Assembly (NCBI GenBank): GCA_040255215.1
Contig: JBDZUM010000004.1
Span: 22,115 to 86,114 of the forward strand
DNA: 64,000 nucleotides
Direction: 5' to 3'
Origin: JAQSWP01 sp040255215
GTDB lineage: Bacteria > Pseudomonadota > Alphaproteobacteria > Reyranellales > JAQSWP01
The position numbers and the translations under genes were made by a program. Under the pieces are notes generated by a model, which ran no database searches, was not told the DNA's origin, and was given only the letters and a program-made list of their open reading frames with translations. This document shows positions 27,178 through 34,804 of the stretch, in pieces. Position 1 is the stretch's first letter, and each line of letters starts with the position of its first letter.

Positions 27178-27537
27178 CTAGACGTGCTGCAGCTGCGCCA
27201 CGGTGCGCTCGTTGACGACGTTGCCGGTGTTCAAGGTCGTGTCGGGCTCGAACAGCATTATTTCCGTCTCGCCCTCGGCCACCGGCATGTGTTCGACCCC
27301 GTGCGGCACGATGATGAACTCGCCCGGCTCCACCACCTGCTCGCCGTCGCGGAACTTCATGCGCAGCCGGCCCTTAACGACGAAGAACATCTCGTCTTCG
27401 GTCTCGTGATGATGCCAGACGAATTCGCCGCTGATCTTGACCAGCTTGACGGCGCAGCCATTGACCTGGCCGACCAGCTTCGGCGACCAGTGATCGGAGA
27501 AGCGGGCGAATTTGTCGGCGAGATTGACGGTCTGCAT
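27178..27537 (-). CDS. Cupin domain protein within the pdh operon
   Basis: 119-residue single cupin barrel. Motif 1 (WHHHETEDEMFFVVKGRL) and motif 2 (PGEFIIVPHGVEHMP) contain the expected His/Glu metal ligands, so a bound divalent metal is likely. Substrate unknown; similar small cupins include sugar-phosphate isomerase-like and sensory proteins. It sits between pdhC (10 bp) and lpd (13 bp) on the same strand, so it is cotranscribed with the pyruvate dehydrogenase genes, an unusual position. Confidence 0.85.
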   Translation of the reverse strand: MQTVNLADKFARFSDHWSPKLVGQVNGCAVKLVKISGEFVWHHHETEDEMFFVVKGRLRMKFRDGEQVVEPGEFIIVPHGVEHMPVAEGETEIMLFEPDTTLNTGNVVNERTVAQLQHV

Positions 27538-27547
27538 GGCCTGCCTC

Positions 27548-28837
27548 CTAGAGGAACATGGTCGCCGGGCGCTCGATGTAGTCCTTGAAGCTGCGCAGCC
27601 ATTCCGCGCCGCGCGCGCCGTCGACGACGCGATGGTCGACCGCCAGGGTGACGCTCATCATGTTGGCGACCACGACCTCGCCCTTGACCACGATCGCCCG
27701 TTGTTCACCCGCGCCGACCGCCAGGATGCAGGATTGCGGCGGGTTGATGATGGCGGAGAATTCCTTGATGCCGTACATGCCGAGATTGGACACCGTCATC
27801 GAGCCACCCTGGAACTCCTCCAGCTTCAGCTTGCCCTCGCGGGCGCGCTTGGCGAGATCGCGCATCTCGGCCGAGATCTGCGCCAGCCCCTTCATGTCGG
27901 CGTCCTTGACGATCGGCGTGATCAGCCCGCGCTCGGTCGCCACGGCCACCGACACGTCGATGCCGCCATGCATCACCATGCCCTCGTCCGACCACGAGGC
28001 GTTGACATCGGGATAGTCGCGCAAGGCGACGCCGGCGGCCTTGATGATCAGGTCGTTCACGGAAACCCGTATCTTCTCCGACTTGCCGTTAAGCTGACGG
28101 CGGGCGTCGAGCAGCGCGTCGATGCGGCATTCCACGGTCAGGTAGAAATGCGGGATGTTCTGCTTCGACTCGGTCATGCGCCGGGCGATGACCTTGCGGA
28201 TATTGTTGTGCGGTACCAGCGTGTCTTCGCGCGAACGGGCGAATTGCGGCGCGCCCGGACGCGGCCCGGCCGCCTGTGGCGCCGGCGCAGCCTTTGCCTG
28301 ACCGCCCTTGGCCGCCGCCTCGACATCGGCCTTCACGATCCGTCCGTTGGGGCCGCTGCCGGCAATACGCGCCAGATCGAGGCCGCCCTGTTCCGCCAGT
28401 CGCCTGGCCAGGGGACTGGCGAAGATGCGGCCGCCCTTCTCGCTCTTGGCGGCGGGCGGTGGGGCTGCCGGTCTCGGTGCGGCAGCGGGTTCGGGCTTGG
28501 CTTCAGGCTTCGCCGCTTCGGCCGTCGGTTCGGGCTTGTCCGCAGGTTTGGCGGCGGGAGCCGGCGCGGCATCCTTGATGGCGGAAGCGTCCTCGCCCTC
28601 TTCCAGCAGCACGGCGATCGGCGTGTTGACCGCAACGCCCTCGGTCCCTTCGGCGATCAGAATCTTGCCGATCGTGCCCTCGTCGACCGCTTCGACTTCC
28701 ATCGTCGCCTTGTCGGTCTCGATCTCGCACAGCACCTGGCCGGCCTTCACGACGTCGCCTTCCTTGACGTGCCACTTGGCCAGCTTGCCTTCGGTCATGG
28801 TCGGCGACAGCGCCGGCATCAGAATGGGGATGGTCAT
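27548..28837 (-). CDS. pdhC: Pyruvate dehydrogenase E2, dihydrolipoamide acetyltransferase
   Basis: 429 residues: one lipoyl domain (lipoyl-Lys in ETDKATMEVE near residue 43), an Ala/Pro/Glu-Lys-rich linker (about 90-135), a peripheral-subunit-binding domain (ASPLARRLAEQGG), a second linker and the acyltransferase core with the catalytic DHRVVDGARG motif. It forms the core of the complex and transfers acetyl to CoA. The N-terminal lipoyl domain is nearly identical to that of the adjacent E1-beta subunit, suggesting a shared duplication origin. Confidence 0.97.
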   Translation of the reverse strand: MTIPILMPALSPTMTEGKLAKWHVKEGDVVKAGQVLCEIETDKATMEVEAVDEGTIGKILIAEGTEGVAVNTPIAVLLEEGEDASAIKDAAPAPAAKPADKPEPTAEAAKPEAKPEPAAAPRPAAPPPAAKSEKGGRIFASPLARRLAEQGGLDLARIAGSGPNGRIVKADVEAAAKGGQAKAAPAPQAAGPRPGAPQFARSREDTLVPHNNIRKVIARRMTESKQNIPHFYLTVECRIDALLDARRQLNGKSEKIRVSVNDLIIKAAGVALRDYPDVNASWSDEGMVMHGGIDVSVAVATERGLITPIVKDADMKGLAQISAEMRDLAKRAREGKLKLEEFQGGSMTVSNLGMYGIKEFSAIINPPQSCILAVGAGEQRAIVVKGEVVVANMMSVTLAVDHRVVDGARGAEWLRSFKDYIERPATMFL

Positions 28838-28852
28838 AGCATGGCCCTCCCG

Positions 28853-30235
28853 TCAGCGGTTGAGCGCGGCTTTGGCCGCCGCTTCGATGTCTTCGACCTG
28901 CGGCAGCGCCATCTTCTCGAGATTGGCGGCATACGGCAGCGGCACGTCCTTGCCGGCGACGCGGATCACCGGCGCGTCGAGCCAGTCGAAGGCCTGCTCC
29001 ATCATCTGCGCCGCCAGCTCCGCGCCGATGCCGGAGAAGGCCCAGCCCTCCTCGACGCTGACCAGCCGGTTGGTCTTCTTGACCGATTCGACGATGGTGT
29101 CGACGTCGAGCGGGCGGATGGTGCGCAGGTTAATGACTTCCGCCTCGATGCCTGCTTCCGCCAGCTTCTCGGCGGCCTTCAGGGCGTGGCCGACCATGAT
29201 CGAGAAGGCGACGATGGTGACGTCCTTGCCCGGCCGTTCGATCTTGGCCTTGCCGATCGGCAGGATGAAATCGGGATCCTGCGGCACCTCGAAGGACTGG
29301 CCGTACATGATCTCGTTCTCGAGGAAGATCACCGGATTGGGATCGCGGATCGCCGCCTTGAGCAGGCCCTTGGCGTCGGCCGCCGACCACGGCGCCAGCA
29401 CCTTCAGGCCCGGGCAGTGCGCATACCACGAGGCGTAGCACTGCGAATGCTGGGCCGCGACGCGCGAGGCGGCGCCATTCGGCCCCCGGAAAACGATCGG
29501 GCAGCCCATCTGGCCGCCCGACATGTAGAGCGTCTTGGCCGCCGAATTGATGATCTGGTCGATCGCCTGCATGGCGAAGTTGAAGGTCATGAACTCGACG
29601 ATTGGCTTCAGCCCACCGAAGGCCGCCCCGACGCCGAGGCCGGCGAAGCCGTGCTCGGTGATCGGCGTGTCGATCACGCGCCTGGCGCCGAACTCGTCGA
29701 GCAGGCCCTGGCTGATCTTGTAGGCGCCCTGGTACTGGGCGACTTCCTCGCCCATCAGGAACACCTTGTCGTCCTTGCGCATCTCCTCGGCCATGGCGTC
29801 GCGCAGCGCCTCGCGCACGGTGAGCTTGACCGTCGGCCCGTCGTAGTTCTTTTCCGGCGCGGCTTCGACCTTGGGCGGCGGCGGCGCACCGGCGGCGGCC
29901 TTCTTCGCCCCCTCGTCCTGCTTCGGCGCGGCCGGCGGCGTCTGGGACTTTTCCGGCGCGGGCGCTGCCGCCTTCGCATCGGAAGCCGATTCGCCTTCCT
30001 CGAGCAACGTCATGATCGGCGTGTTGACCGCAACGCCTTCGGTTCCTTCGGCGATCAGGATCTCGCCGACCGTGCCTTCGTCGACCGCCTCGACCTCCAT
30101 GGTCGCCTTGTCGGTCTCGATCTCGCAAATCACCTGGCCGGCCTTGACCGCGTCCCCCGGCTTGACGTGCCATTTGGCCAGCTTGCCTTCGGTCATGGTC
30201 GGCGACAGCGCCGGCATTAGCACCTGGATGGGCAT
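28853..30235 (-). CDS. pdhB: Pyruvate dehydrogenase E1 beta with N-terminal lipoyl domain
   Basis: 460 residues, longer than a plain E1-beta because the first 80 form a lipoyl domain (ETDKATMEVEAVDEG), joined by a Pro/Ala/Lys linker to the transketolase-type domain beginning near residue 135 (LTVREALRDAMAEEM) with FLMGEEVAQYQGAYK and the FRGPNGAASR segment. This architecture is characteristic of alphaproteobacterial PDH. With PdhA it decarboxylates pyruvate. A GGGGAGAGG site lies just before the ATG; pdhA is 48 bp upstream. Confidence 0.97.
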   Translation of the reverse strand: MPIQVLMPALSPTMTEGKLAKWHVKPGDAVKAGQVICEIETDKATMEVEAVDEGTVGEILIAEGTEGVAVNTPIMTLLEEGESASDAKAAAPAPEKSQTPPAAPKQDEGAKKAAAGAPPPPKVEAAPEKNYDGPTVKLTVREALRDAMAEEMRKDDKVFLMGEEVAQYQGAYKISQGLLDEFGARRVIDTPITEHGFAGLGVGAAFGGLKPIVEFMTFNFAMQAIDQIINSAAKTLYMSGGQMGCPIVFRGPNGAASRVAAQHSQCYASWYAHCPGLKVLAPWSAADAKGLLKAAIRDPNPVIFLENEIMYGQSFEVPQDPDFILPIGKAKIERPGKDVTIVAFSIMVGHALKAAEKLAEAGIEAEVINLRTIRPLDVDTIVESVKKTNRLVSVEEGWAFSGIGAELAAQMMEQAFDWLDAPVIRVAGKDVPLPYAANLEKMALPQVEDIEAAAKAALNR

Positions 30236-30283
30236 CGCCTCTCCCCGTCCTTCCTACGTTCCTGGTTACTCTTTACGACCGGC

Positions 30284-31324
30284 TCAGGCCTCGATCAGCA
30301 CGTCTGTGTAGAGCTCCGACCCGTCCGGTTCGGGGCTGTGCTGGGCGAATTCGGCCGCTTCCGCCACGATCGTCTTCACGTCGCGGTCGATTTCCTTCAG
30401 TTCCGCTTCCTGGACGTGCTTGCCGTCGAGCAGAAGCTTGCGCGCCTGATCGATCGGATCGTGCTCCGAGCGCATGCGCTCGACCTCGTCCTTGGTCCGG
30501 TACTTGGCCGGATCCGACATCGAATGGCCGCGATAGCGATAGGTCTTCATCTCCAGCACGTAGGGGCCCTTGCCGGCGCGCACATGCGCCACCGCCCGGT
30601 CGCCCGCCTCGCGCACCGCCAGCACGTCCATGCCGTCGACCTGCTCGCCGGGGATGCCGAAGGACTCGCCGTGCTTGTAGAGATCGATCACCGCCGAAGC
30701 GCGCTCGATCGAGGTGCCCATGGCGTATTTGTTGTTCTCGATGACGTAGATGACCGGCAGCTTCCACAGCGCCGCCATGTTCATGGCCTCGTAGACCTGG
30801 CCCTGATTGGCGCTGCCGTCGCCGAAATAGGTCAGGGTGAGATTGTGCGTGCCGCCGTATTTCTGCGAGAACGCCAGGCCGGTGCCGATCGGCACCTGGG
30901 CGCCGACGATGCCGTGGCCGCCGAAGAACTTCTTCTCGCGGCTGAACATGTGCATCGAACCGCCTTTGCCCTTGGAATAGCCGCCGCGGCGGCCGGTCAG
31001 CTCGGCCATCACGCCCTTGGGGTCCATGCCGCAGGCCAGCATGTGGCCGTGGTCGCGATAGGAGGTGATTACCGCGTCGCCCTCGTCGATCGCCGCCTGC
31101 ATGCCGACCACGACGGCTTCCTGGCCGATATAGAGGTGACAGAAGCCGCCGATCAGCCCCATGCCGTACATCTGGCCGGCTCGCTCCTCGAAGCGGCGGA
31201 TCAACAGCATGTCGCGGTAGTATTGCTTCAGTCTGGCGCCGTCGACCTTGCTGCGGTTGCTGGTCGGGGCCGGCGCGTCGGATTTGCCGTCGCTCTTGGT
31301 CGCCTTGGCGGCTGGTTTAGCCAT
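30284..31324 (-). CDS. pdhA: Pyruvate dehydrogenase E1 alpha
   Basis: 346-residue ThDP-binding subunit. The thiamine-diphosphate motif is GDGSANQG...ENNKYAMGT (residues about 180-215), followed by the phosphorylation-loop-like YRYRGHSMSDP. The start at 31324 gives a short charged leader (AKPAAKATKSDGKSDAP); an in-frame ATG at 31393 would add 23 residues into the promoter spacer and is disfavoured. This is the first gene of the pdhA-pdhB-pdhC-cupin-lpd-lipA-ratA run. Its promoter region is shared with the divergent dctP. Confidence 0.96.
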   Translation of the reverse strand: MAKPAAKATKSDGKSDAPAPTSNRSKVDGARLKQYYRDMLLIRRFEERAGQMYGMGLIGGFCHLYIGQEAVVVGMQAAIDEGDAVITSYRDHGHMLACGMDPKGVMAELTGRRGGYSKGKGGSMHMFSREKKFFGGHGIVGAQVPIGTGLAFSQKYGGTHNLTLTYFGDGSANQGQVYEAMNMAALWKLPVIYVIENNKYAMGTSIERASAVIDLYKHGESFGIPGEQVDGMDVLAVREAGDRAVAHVRAGKGPYVLEMKTYRYRGHSMSDPAKYRTKDEVERMRSEHDPIDQARKLLLDGKHVQEAELKEIDRDVKTIVAEAAEFAQHSPEPDGSELYTDVLIEA

Positions 31325-31404
31325 CGGGCCTTGCTCCGCTGGTATCGATGGAAGGTCGTTCGAAGGTGTGTTTCGGTTTCCTAGCTTGGCCAAAACCCCT
31401 TGTC

Positions 31405-31415
31405 TTGCAACGCAA
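31405..31415. promoter_or_regulatory. TTGC-N3-GCAA site upstream of pdhA
   Basis: TTGCAACGCAA has palindromic arms TTGC and GCAA and lies 81 bp upstream of pdhA and 109 bp upstream of dctP. The same arms and spacing occur in the palindrome upstream of hfq (11744-11754). It may bind a PhaR/AniA-like or other TGC-palindrome regulator; this is inferred from the motif only. Confidence 0.4.
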
Positions 31416-31429
31416 AACTTCGGTTTTGC
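31412..31429. other. Perfect hairpin with UUCG tetraloop
   Basis: GCAAAAC (31412-31418), TTCG, GTTTTGC (31423-31429). In RNA read from the plus strand the loop is C(UUCG)G, the most stable tetraloop class; read from the minus strand the loop is CGAA. It overlaps the TTGC-N3-GCAA site. It could be a DNA operator, a leader structure for dctP, or part of a 5' untranslated hairpin of pdhA. Confidence 0.45.
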
Positions 31430-31523
31430 ATGACAGACGCATTGCTTTTTATACCGGCTTGTCTACAAATGCTAAAAATGACCCGGTAACGGGCAATAAC
31501 TTTCAATGGGAGGATACGTATCC

Positions 31524-32522
31524 ATGCGGAAACTTATGGTTCTGGCCGTTGCGGCCGCTGTGGCGTTTGGCGGCGGCATCGCTTCGGCGGCCGATCCGAT
31601 CGTCATCAAGTTCAGTCACGTCGTCGCCGACAATACGCCCAAGGGCTACGGCGCTCTCCTTTTCAAGGAAATGGTGGAGAAGAAGCTCGCCGGCAAGGTC
31701 AAGGTCGAGGTCTATCCGAATTCGCAGCTGTTCGGCGATGCCAAGGAGATGGAAGCGCTGCTGCTCGGCGACGTGCAGATCATCGCCCCGTCGCTGTCGA
31801 AATTCGGCAAGTTCACCAAGAAGCTGCAGGTGTTCGACCTGCCCTTCCTGTTCGACGACGTGGCGGCGATCGATCGCTTCCAGACCGGTCCGATCGGCAA
31901 GGCGATGCTGACCTCGATGGCCGACAAGGGCTATACCGGCCTCGGCTTCTGGCACAACGGCATGAAGCAGATGTCGGCCAACAAGGAGCTGCGCCTGCCG
32001 AGCGACGCCAAGGGGCTGAAGTTCCGCATCCAGCCCTCGAACGTCCTTGAGGAGCAGTTCAAGGCGCTCGATGCCAATCCGCAGAAGATGGCCTTCGCCG
32101 AAGTCTATCAGGCGCTGCAGACCGGCGTGGTCGACGGCCAGGAGAACACCTGGTCGAACATCTACACCCAGAAGTTCTTCGAGGTGCAGAAGGCGTTCAC
32201 CGAAACCAACCATGGCGTCGTCGACTACATGGTGGTGACCAACACCAAGTTCTGGACCGGCCTGCCGGCGGACATCCGCTCCGAGCTGGACAAGATCATG
32301 GCCGAAGTCACCAAGGCGGTGAACAAGCGGGCCGACGACGACAACGCCGAAGCGCGCAAGAAGGTCGTCGACAGCGGCGCCACCAAGATCATCACCCTGA
32401 ACGCCAAGGAAAAGGCCGCCTGGCGCGAGGCGATGAAGCCGGTGTGGGACAAGTTCGAGGACGGCATCGGCAAGGACACGCTGGACGCCGCTCAGGCCGC
32501 GAACGCCAAGAAGACCAACTGA
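31524..32522 (+). CDS. dctP: TRAP transporter substrate-binding protein DctP
   Basis: 332 residues with a signal peptide (RKLMVLAVAAAVAFGGGIASA) and the DctP/SBP fold: IKFSHVVADNTPKG at the mature N-terminus, FRIQPSNVLEEQ with the substrate-carboxylate Arg near residue 165, and GVVDGQENTWSNIY near 205. It binds a carboxylate, most likely a C4-dicarboxylate by overall likeness, and hands it to DctQM. The start at 31524 follows GGGAGG with 10-bp spacing. First gene of dctPQM. Confidence 0.94.
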   Translation: MRKLMVLAVAAAVAFGGGIASAADPIVIKFSHVVADNTPKGYGALLFKEMVEKKLAGKVKVEVYPNSQLFGDAKEMEALLLGDVQIIAPSLSKFGKFTKKLQVFDLPFLFDDVAAIDRFQTGPIGKAMLTSMADKGYTGLGFWHNGMKQMSANKELRLPSDAKGLKFRIQPSNVLEEQFKALDANPQKMAFAEVYQALQTGVVDGQENTWSNIYTQKFFEVQKAFTETNHGVVDYMVVTNTKFWTGLPADIRSELDKIMAEVTKAVNKRADDDNAEARKKVVDSGATKIITLNAKEKAAWREAMKPVWDKFEDGIGKDTLDAAQAANAKKTN

Positions 32523-32554
32523 GCGTCGCGGTCCGATAGGCGTCTGGCCGCGCC

Positions 32555-33094
32555 ATGCTGGCCAGGGCATTTGAACGGCTGGAGGAGGGCTTGATCGCCC
32601 TCCTCCTCGCCCTCATGACGCTCATTACCTTCAGCCAGGTCGTCATGCGCTACGTCTTCAACGACGGGCTGACCTGGGCGCTTGAAGCCACCATGTACAT
32701 GTTCGGGTGGCTGATCTTCATCGGCATTTCCTACGGCGTGCGCATCAGCAGCCATATCGGCGTCGACGCGCTCGTTCGCCTGCTGCCGCCCGCCGGCCAG
32801 CGTATCGCCGGGTTGCTGGCGATCGCGCTGTCGCTGCTCTATGCCGGCCTCGTTCTCTACGGCGGCTACGTCTACACCGACACCATGCACACGCTCGGTG
32901 TCGAAGCCGAAGACCTGCCGATCGAACGTTGGCTGCTGGTCATCATCGTGCCGATCGGCATGGCGTTGATGGTGATCCGCCTGCTGCAAGCCGGATGGGC
33001 GATCGCGACGGGTCGCACCAGCGGCATGAAACTCGCCGACGAGGCGCGCGAGACGATCTCGCAGTTCAAGAACGACGGAGAGAGCGCGCGATGA
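32555..33094 (+). CDS. dctQ: TRAP transporter small permease DctQ
   Basis: 179-residue inner-membrane protein with four hydrophobic segments (about residues 13-33, 48-66, 84-106, 124-146) and the conserved FSQVVMRYVFNDGLTWALEAT loop typical of DctQ. It bridges the binding protein and the large permease in Na+-driven uptake. It starts 32 bp after dctP and overlaps dctM by 4 bp (ATGA). Confidence 0.93.
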   Translation: MLARAFERLEEGLIALLLALMTLITFSQVVMRYVFNDGLTWALEATMYMFGWLIFIGISYGVRISSHIGVDALVRLLPPAGQRIAGLLAIALSLLYAGLVLYGGYVYTDTMHTLGVEAEDLPIERWLLVIIVPIGMALMVIRLLQAGWAIATGRTSGMKLADEARETISQFKNDGESAR

Positions 33095-34392
33095 CGACCG
33101 CCTTCCTCTTCGTCTCGCTGTTCGTGTTCATGTTCCTCGGCATGCCGATCGCCATTTCGCTCGGCCTGGCCAGCGTGCTGACCATCCTGTTCTTCGCCAA
33201 CGACACGCTGGCGTCGCTGGCGCTGAAGCTGTTCGACACGGCGCACCACTACACGCTGCTGGCCATCCCCTTCTTCATCCTGTCCGGCATGCTGCTGACC
33301 ACCGGCGGTGTCGCCCGCCGCCTGATCCGCTTCGCCAATACCTGCGTCGGCCACCTGCCGGGCGGCCTCGCCATCGCCAGTGTGCTGGCCTGCATGCTGT
33401 TCGCGGCCATTTCCGGCTCCTCCCCCGCCACCGTGGTGGCGATCGGCAGCATCGTGATCGGCGGCATGGTCCAGCATGGTTACTCCAAGGGCTTCGCCGC
33501 CGGCGTCATCGCCAATGCCGGCACGCTGGGCATCCTCGTGCCGCCCTCGATCGTCATGGTGGTCTACGCCGCGGCGACCAACGTTTCCGTCGGCCGCATG
33601 TTCCTGGCCGGCATCATCCCAGGCATCATTCTCGGCGTCATGATGATGGTGTGCGTCTATCTCGCCGCCCGCCACAAGAAGATCCCGCTGCAGCCGCGCG
33701 CCAGCTTGCGCGAGATCGTCGCCGCCGGTTCGGACGCCATCTGGGGCCTGCTGCTGATCTTCGTCATCATGGGCGGCATCTATTCCGGCGCCTTCACGCC
33801 CACCGAAGCCGCCGCCGTGGCGGTGATCTACGCGCTGATCGTCGCCGTGGTGATCTACCGCGACCTGAGCTGGCTGGAGGTGCCCAAGGTGCTGGTCGAG
33901 GCCGGCAAGGTCACGGTGATGCTCATGTTCATCATCGCCAATGCCTTCCTGTTCGCCCATGTGCTGACCACCGAGCGCATTCCGCAGGAGATTTCCGAGC
34001 TGATCCTGCGCAACGACCTCGAGCCGTGGATGTTCCTGGTCGTGGTCAACATCCTGCTGCTGGTGGCCGGCAACTTCATGGAACCGTCGGCGATCATGCT
34101 GATCCTGGCGCCGATCCTGTTCCCGATCGCCGTGCGCCTGGGCATCGATCCGATCCATCTCGGCATCATCTTCGTGGTCAACATGGAGATCGGCATGATC
34201 ACGCCGCCGGTCGGGCTCAACCTGTTCGTGACCTCGGGCGTCACGGGCGAGAGCCTGCCCTGGGTGGTGCGTCACGCCATCCCGTGGACCGGCATCCTGA
34301 TCATCTTCCTGATCTTCATCACCTACGTGCCGGTCGTATCGACCTTCCTGCCCGATTTCTTCTTCGGGCCCGAGCAGGTGCGGCTGAAATAG
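33091..34392 (+). CDS. dctM: TRAP transporter large permease DctM
   Basis: 433-residue polytopic membrane protein of the DctM/ion-transporter superfamily. Conserved stretches include FLGMPIAISLGL at the N-terminus, the GSSPATVVAIG hairpin, GTLGILVPPSIVMVVY, GAFTPTEAAAVAV and GMITPPVGLNLFVTSG near the C-terminus. It carries substrate and Na+ across the inner membrane. The gene is convergent with ftsB, only 4 bp apart, so it is inserted between pdhA and ftsB. Confidence 0.95.
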   Translation: MTTAFLFVSLFVFMFLGMPIAISLGLASVLTILFFANDTLASLALKLFDTAHHYTLLAIPFFILSGMLLTTGGVARRLIRFANTCVGHLPGGLAIASVLACMLFAAISGSSPATVVAIGSIVIGGMVQHGYSKGFAAGVIANAGTLGILVPPSIVMVVYAAATNVSVGRMFLAGIIPGIILGVMMMVCVYLAARHKKIPLQPRASLREIVAAGSDAIWGLLLIFVIMGGIYSGAFTPTEAAAVAVIYALIVAVVIYRDLSWLEVPKVLVEAGKVTVMLMFIIANAFLFAHVLTTERIPQEISELILRNDLEPWMFLVVVNILLLVAGNFMEPSAIMLILAPILFPIAVRLGIDPIHLGIIFVVNMEIGMITPPVGLNLFVTSGVTGESLPWVVRHAIPWTGILIIFLIFITYVPVVSTFLPDFFFGPEQVRLK

Positions 34393-34396
34393 CGGT

Positions 34397-34714
34397 TCAG
34401 CGGCGGCGCAGCGGGACGATGACCTCGTCCGGCCGCGCCACGTTCAGCATGGCGCGGGCACGTTCGTCGAGCATGTCGGGATCGAGGCTGGCGCTGCGCA
34501 GCAGAGCCACGCGCCGCTCCCAGGCGCCGCGCGTCGCATCGGTCTCGGCCAGCGCCTCCTCGGCGCGGACGATTTCCTGTTTCAGGTGGATATAGGCGAA
34601 AACGCCGCGATCGCCGTGCATGACGTGATAGGCGAGATAGCCGAACACCACGGCAAAAAACAGCGGCAGCAAGAGATGCCGCTGGCGTTTGCGCAGTTCG
34701 ACCATGATTCCCAT
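34397..34714 (-). CDS. ftsB: Septum formation initiator FtsB/DivIC
   Basis: 105-residue bitopic membrane protein: short basic N-terminus, one transmembrane helix (LLLPLFFAVVFGYLAYHVM, about 14-32), then a coiled coil (LKQEIVRAEEALAETDATRGAWERRVALLR) and the conserved DPDMLDERARAMLNVARPDEVIV segment. It links FtsL and FtsQ in the divisome. Linkage to eno (upstream, 90 bp) is conserved. ATG at 34705 is an alternative start three codons in. Confidence 0.92.
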   Translation of the reverse strand: MGIMVELRKRQRHLLLPLFFAVVFGYLAYHVMHGDRGVFAYIHLKQEIVRAEEALAETDATRGAWERRVALLRSASLDPDMLDERARAMLNVARPDEVIVPLRRR

Positions 34715-34804
34715 CGCATCAGAGAATCAGAGCCTTCGTCCGCAGTCAAGAGAAACCGACTGAGAGACGCGCCCTATGCTGCCGTCCTGCAACGGTTTTT
34801 CGGG

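Larger units (their letters stand above)
31325..31523. promoter_or_regulatory. Divergent promoter region pdhA/dctP
   Basis: 199 bp without a gene, clearly richer in A/T than its neighbours. It contains a TTGC-N3-GCAA palindrome (31405-31415), a perfect hairpin with a UUCG loop (31412-31429), and promoter-like hexamers for dctP (TTGCTT near 31443, TACAAA near 31464; spacing of 15 is short). It ends in a GGGAGG ribosome site (31508-31513) for dctP. Confidence 0.6.

Noticed and set aside
27512..30220. Plus-strand open frame of about 900 codons opposite pdhC/pdhB
   Set aside because: GC-driven shadow of the two PDH genes, with no domain and no ribosome site.
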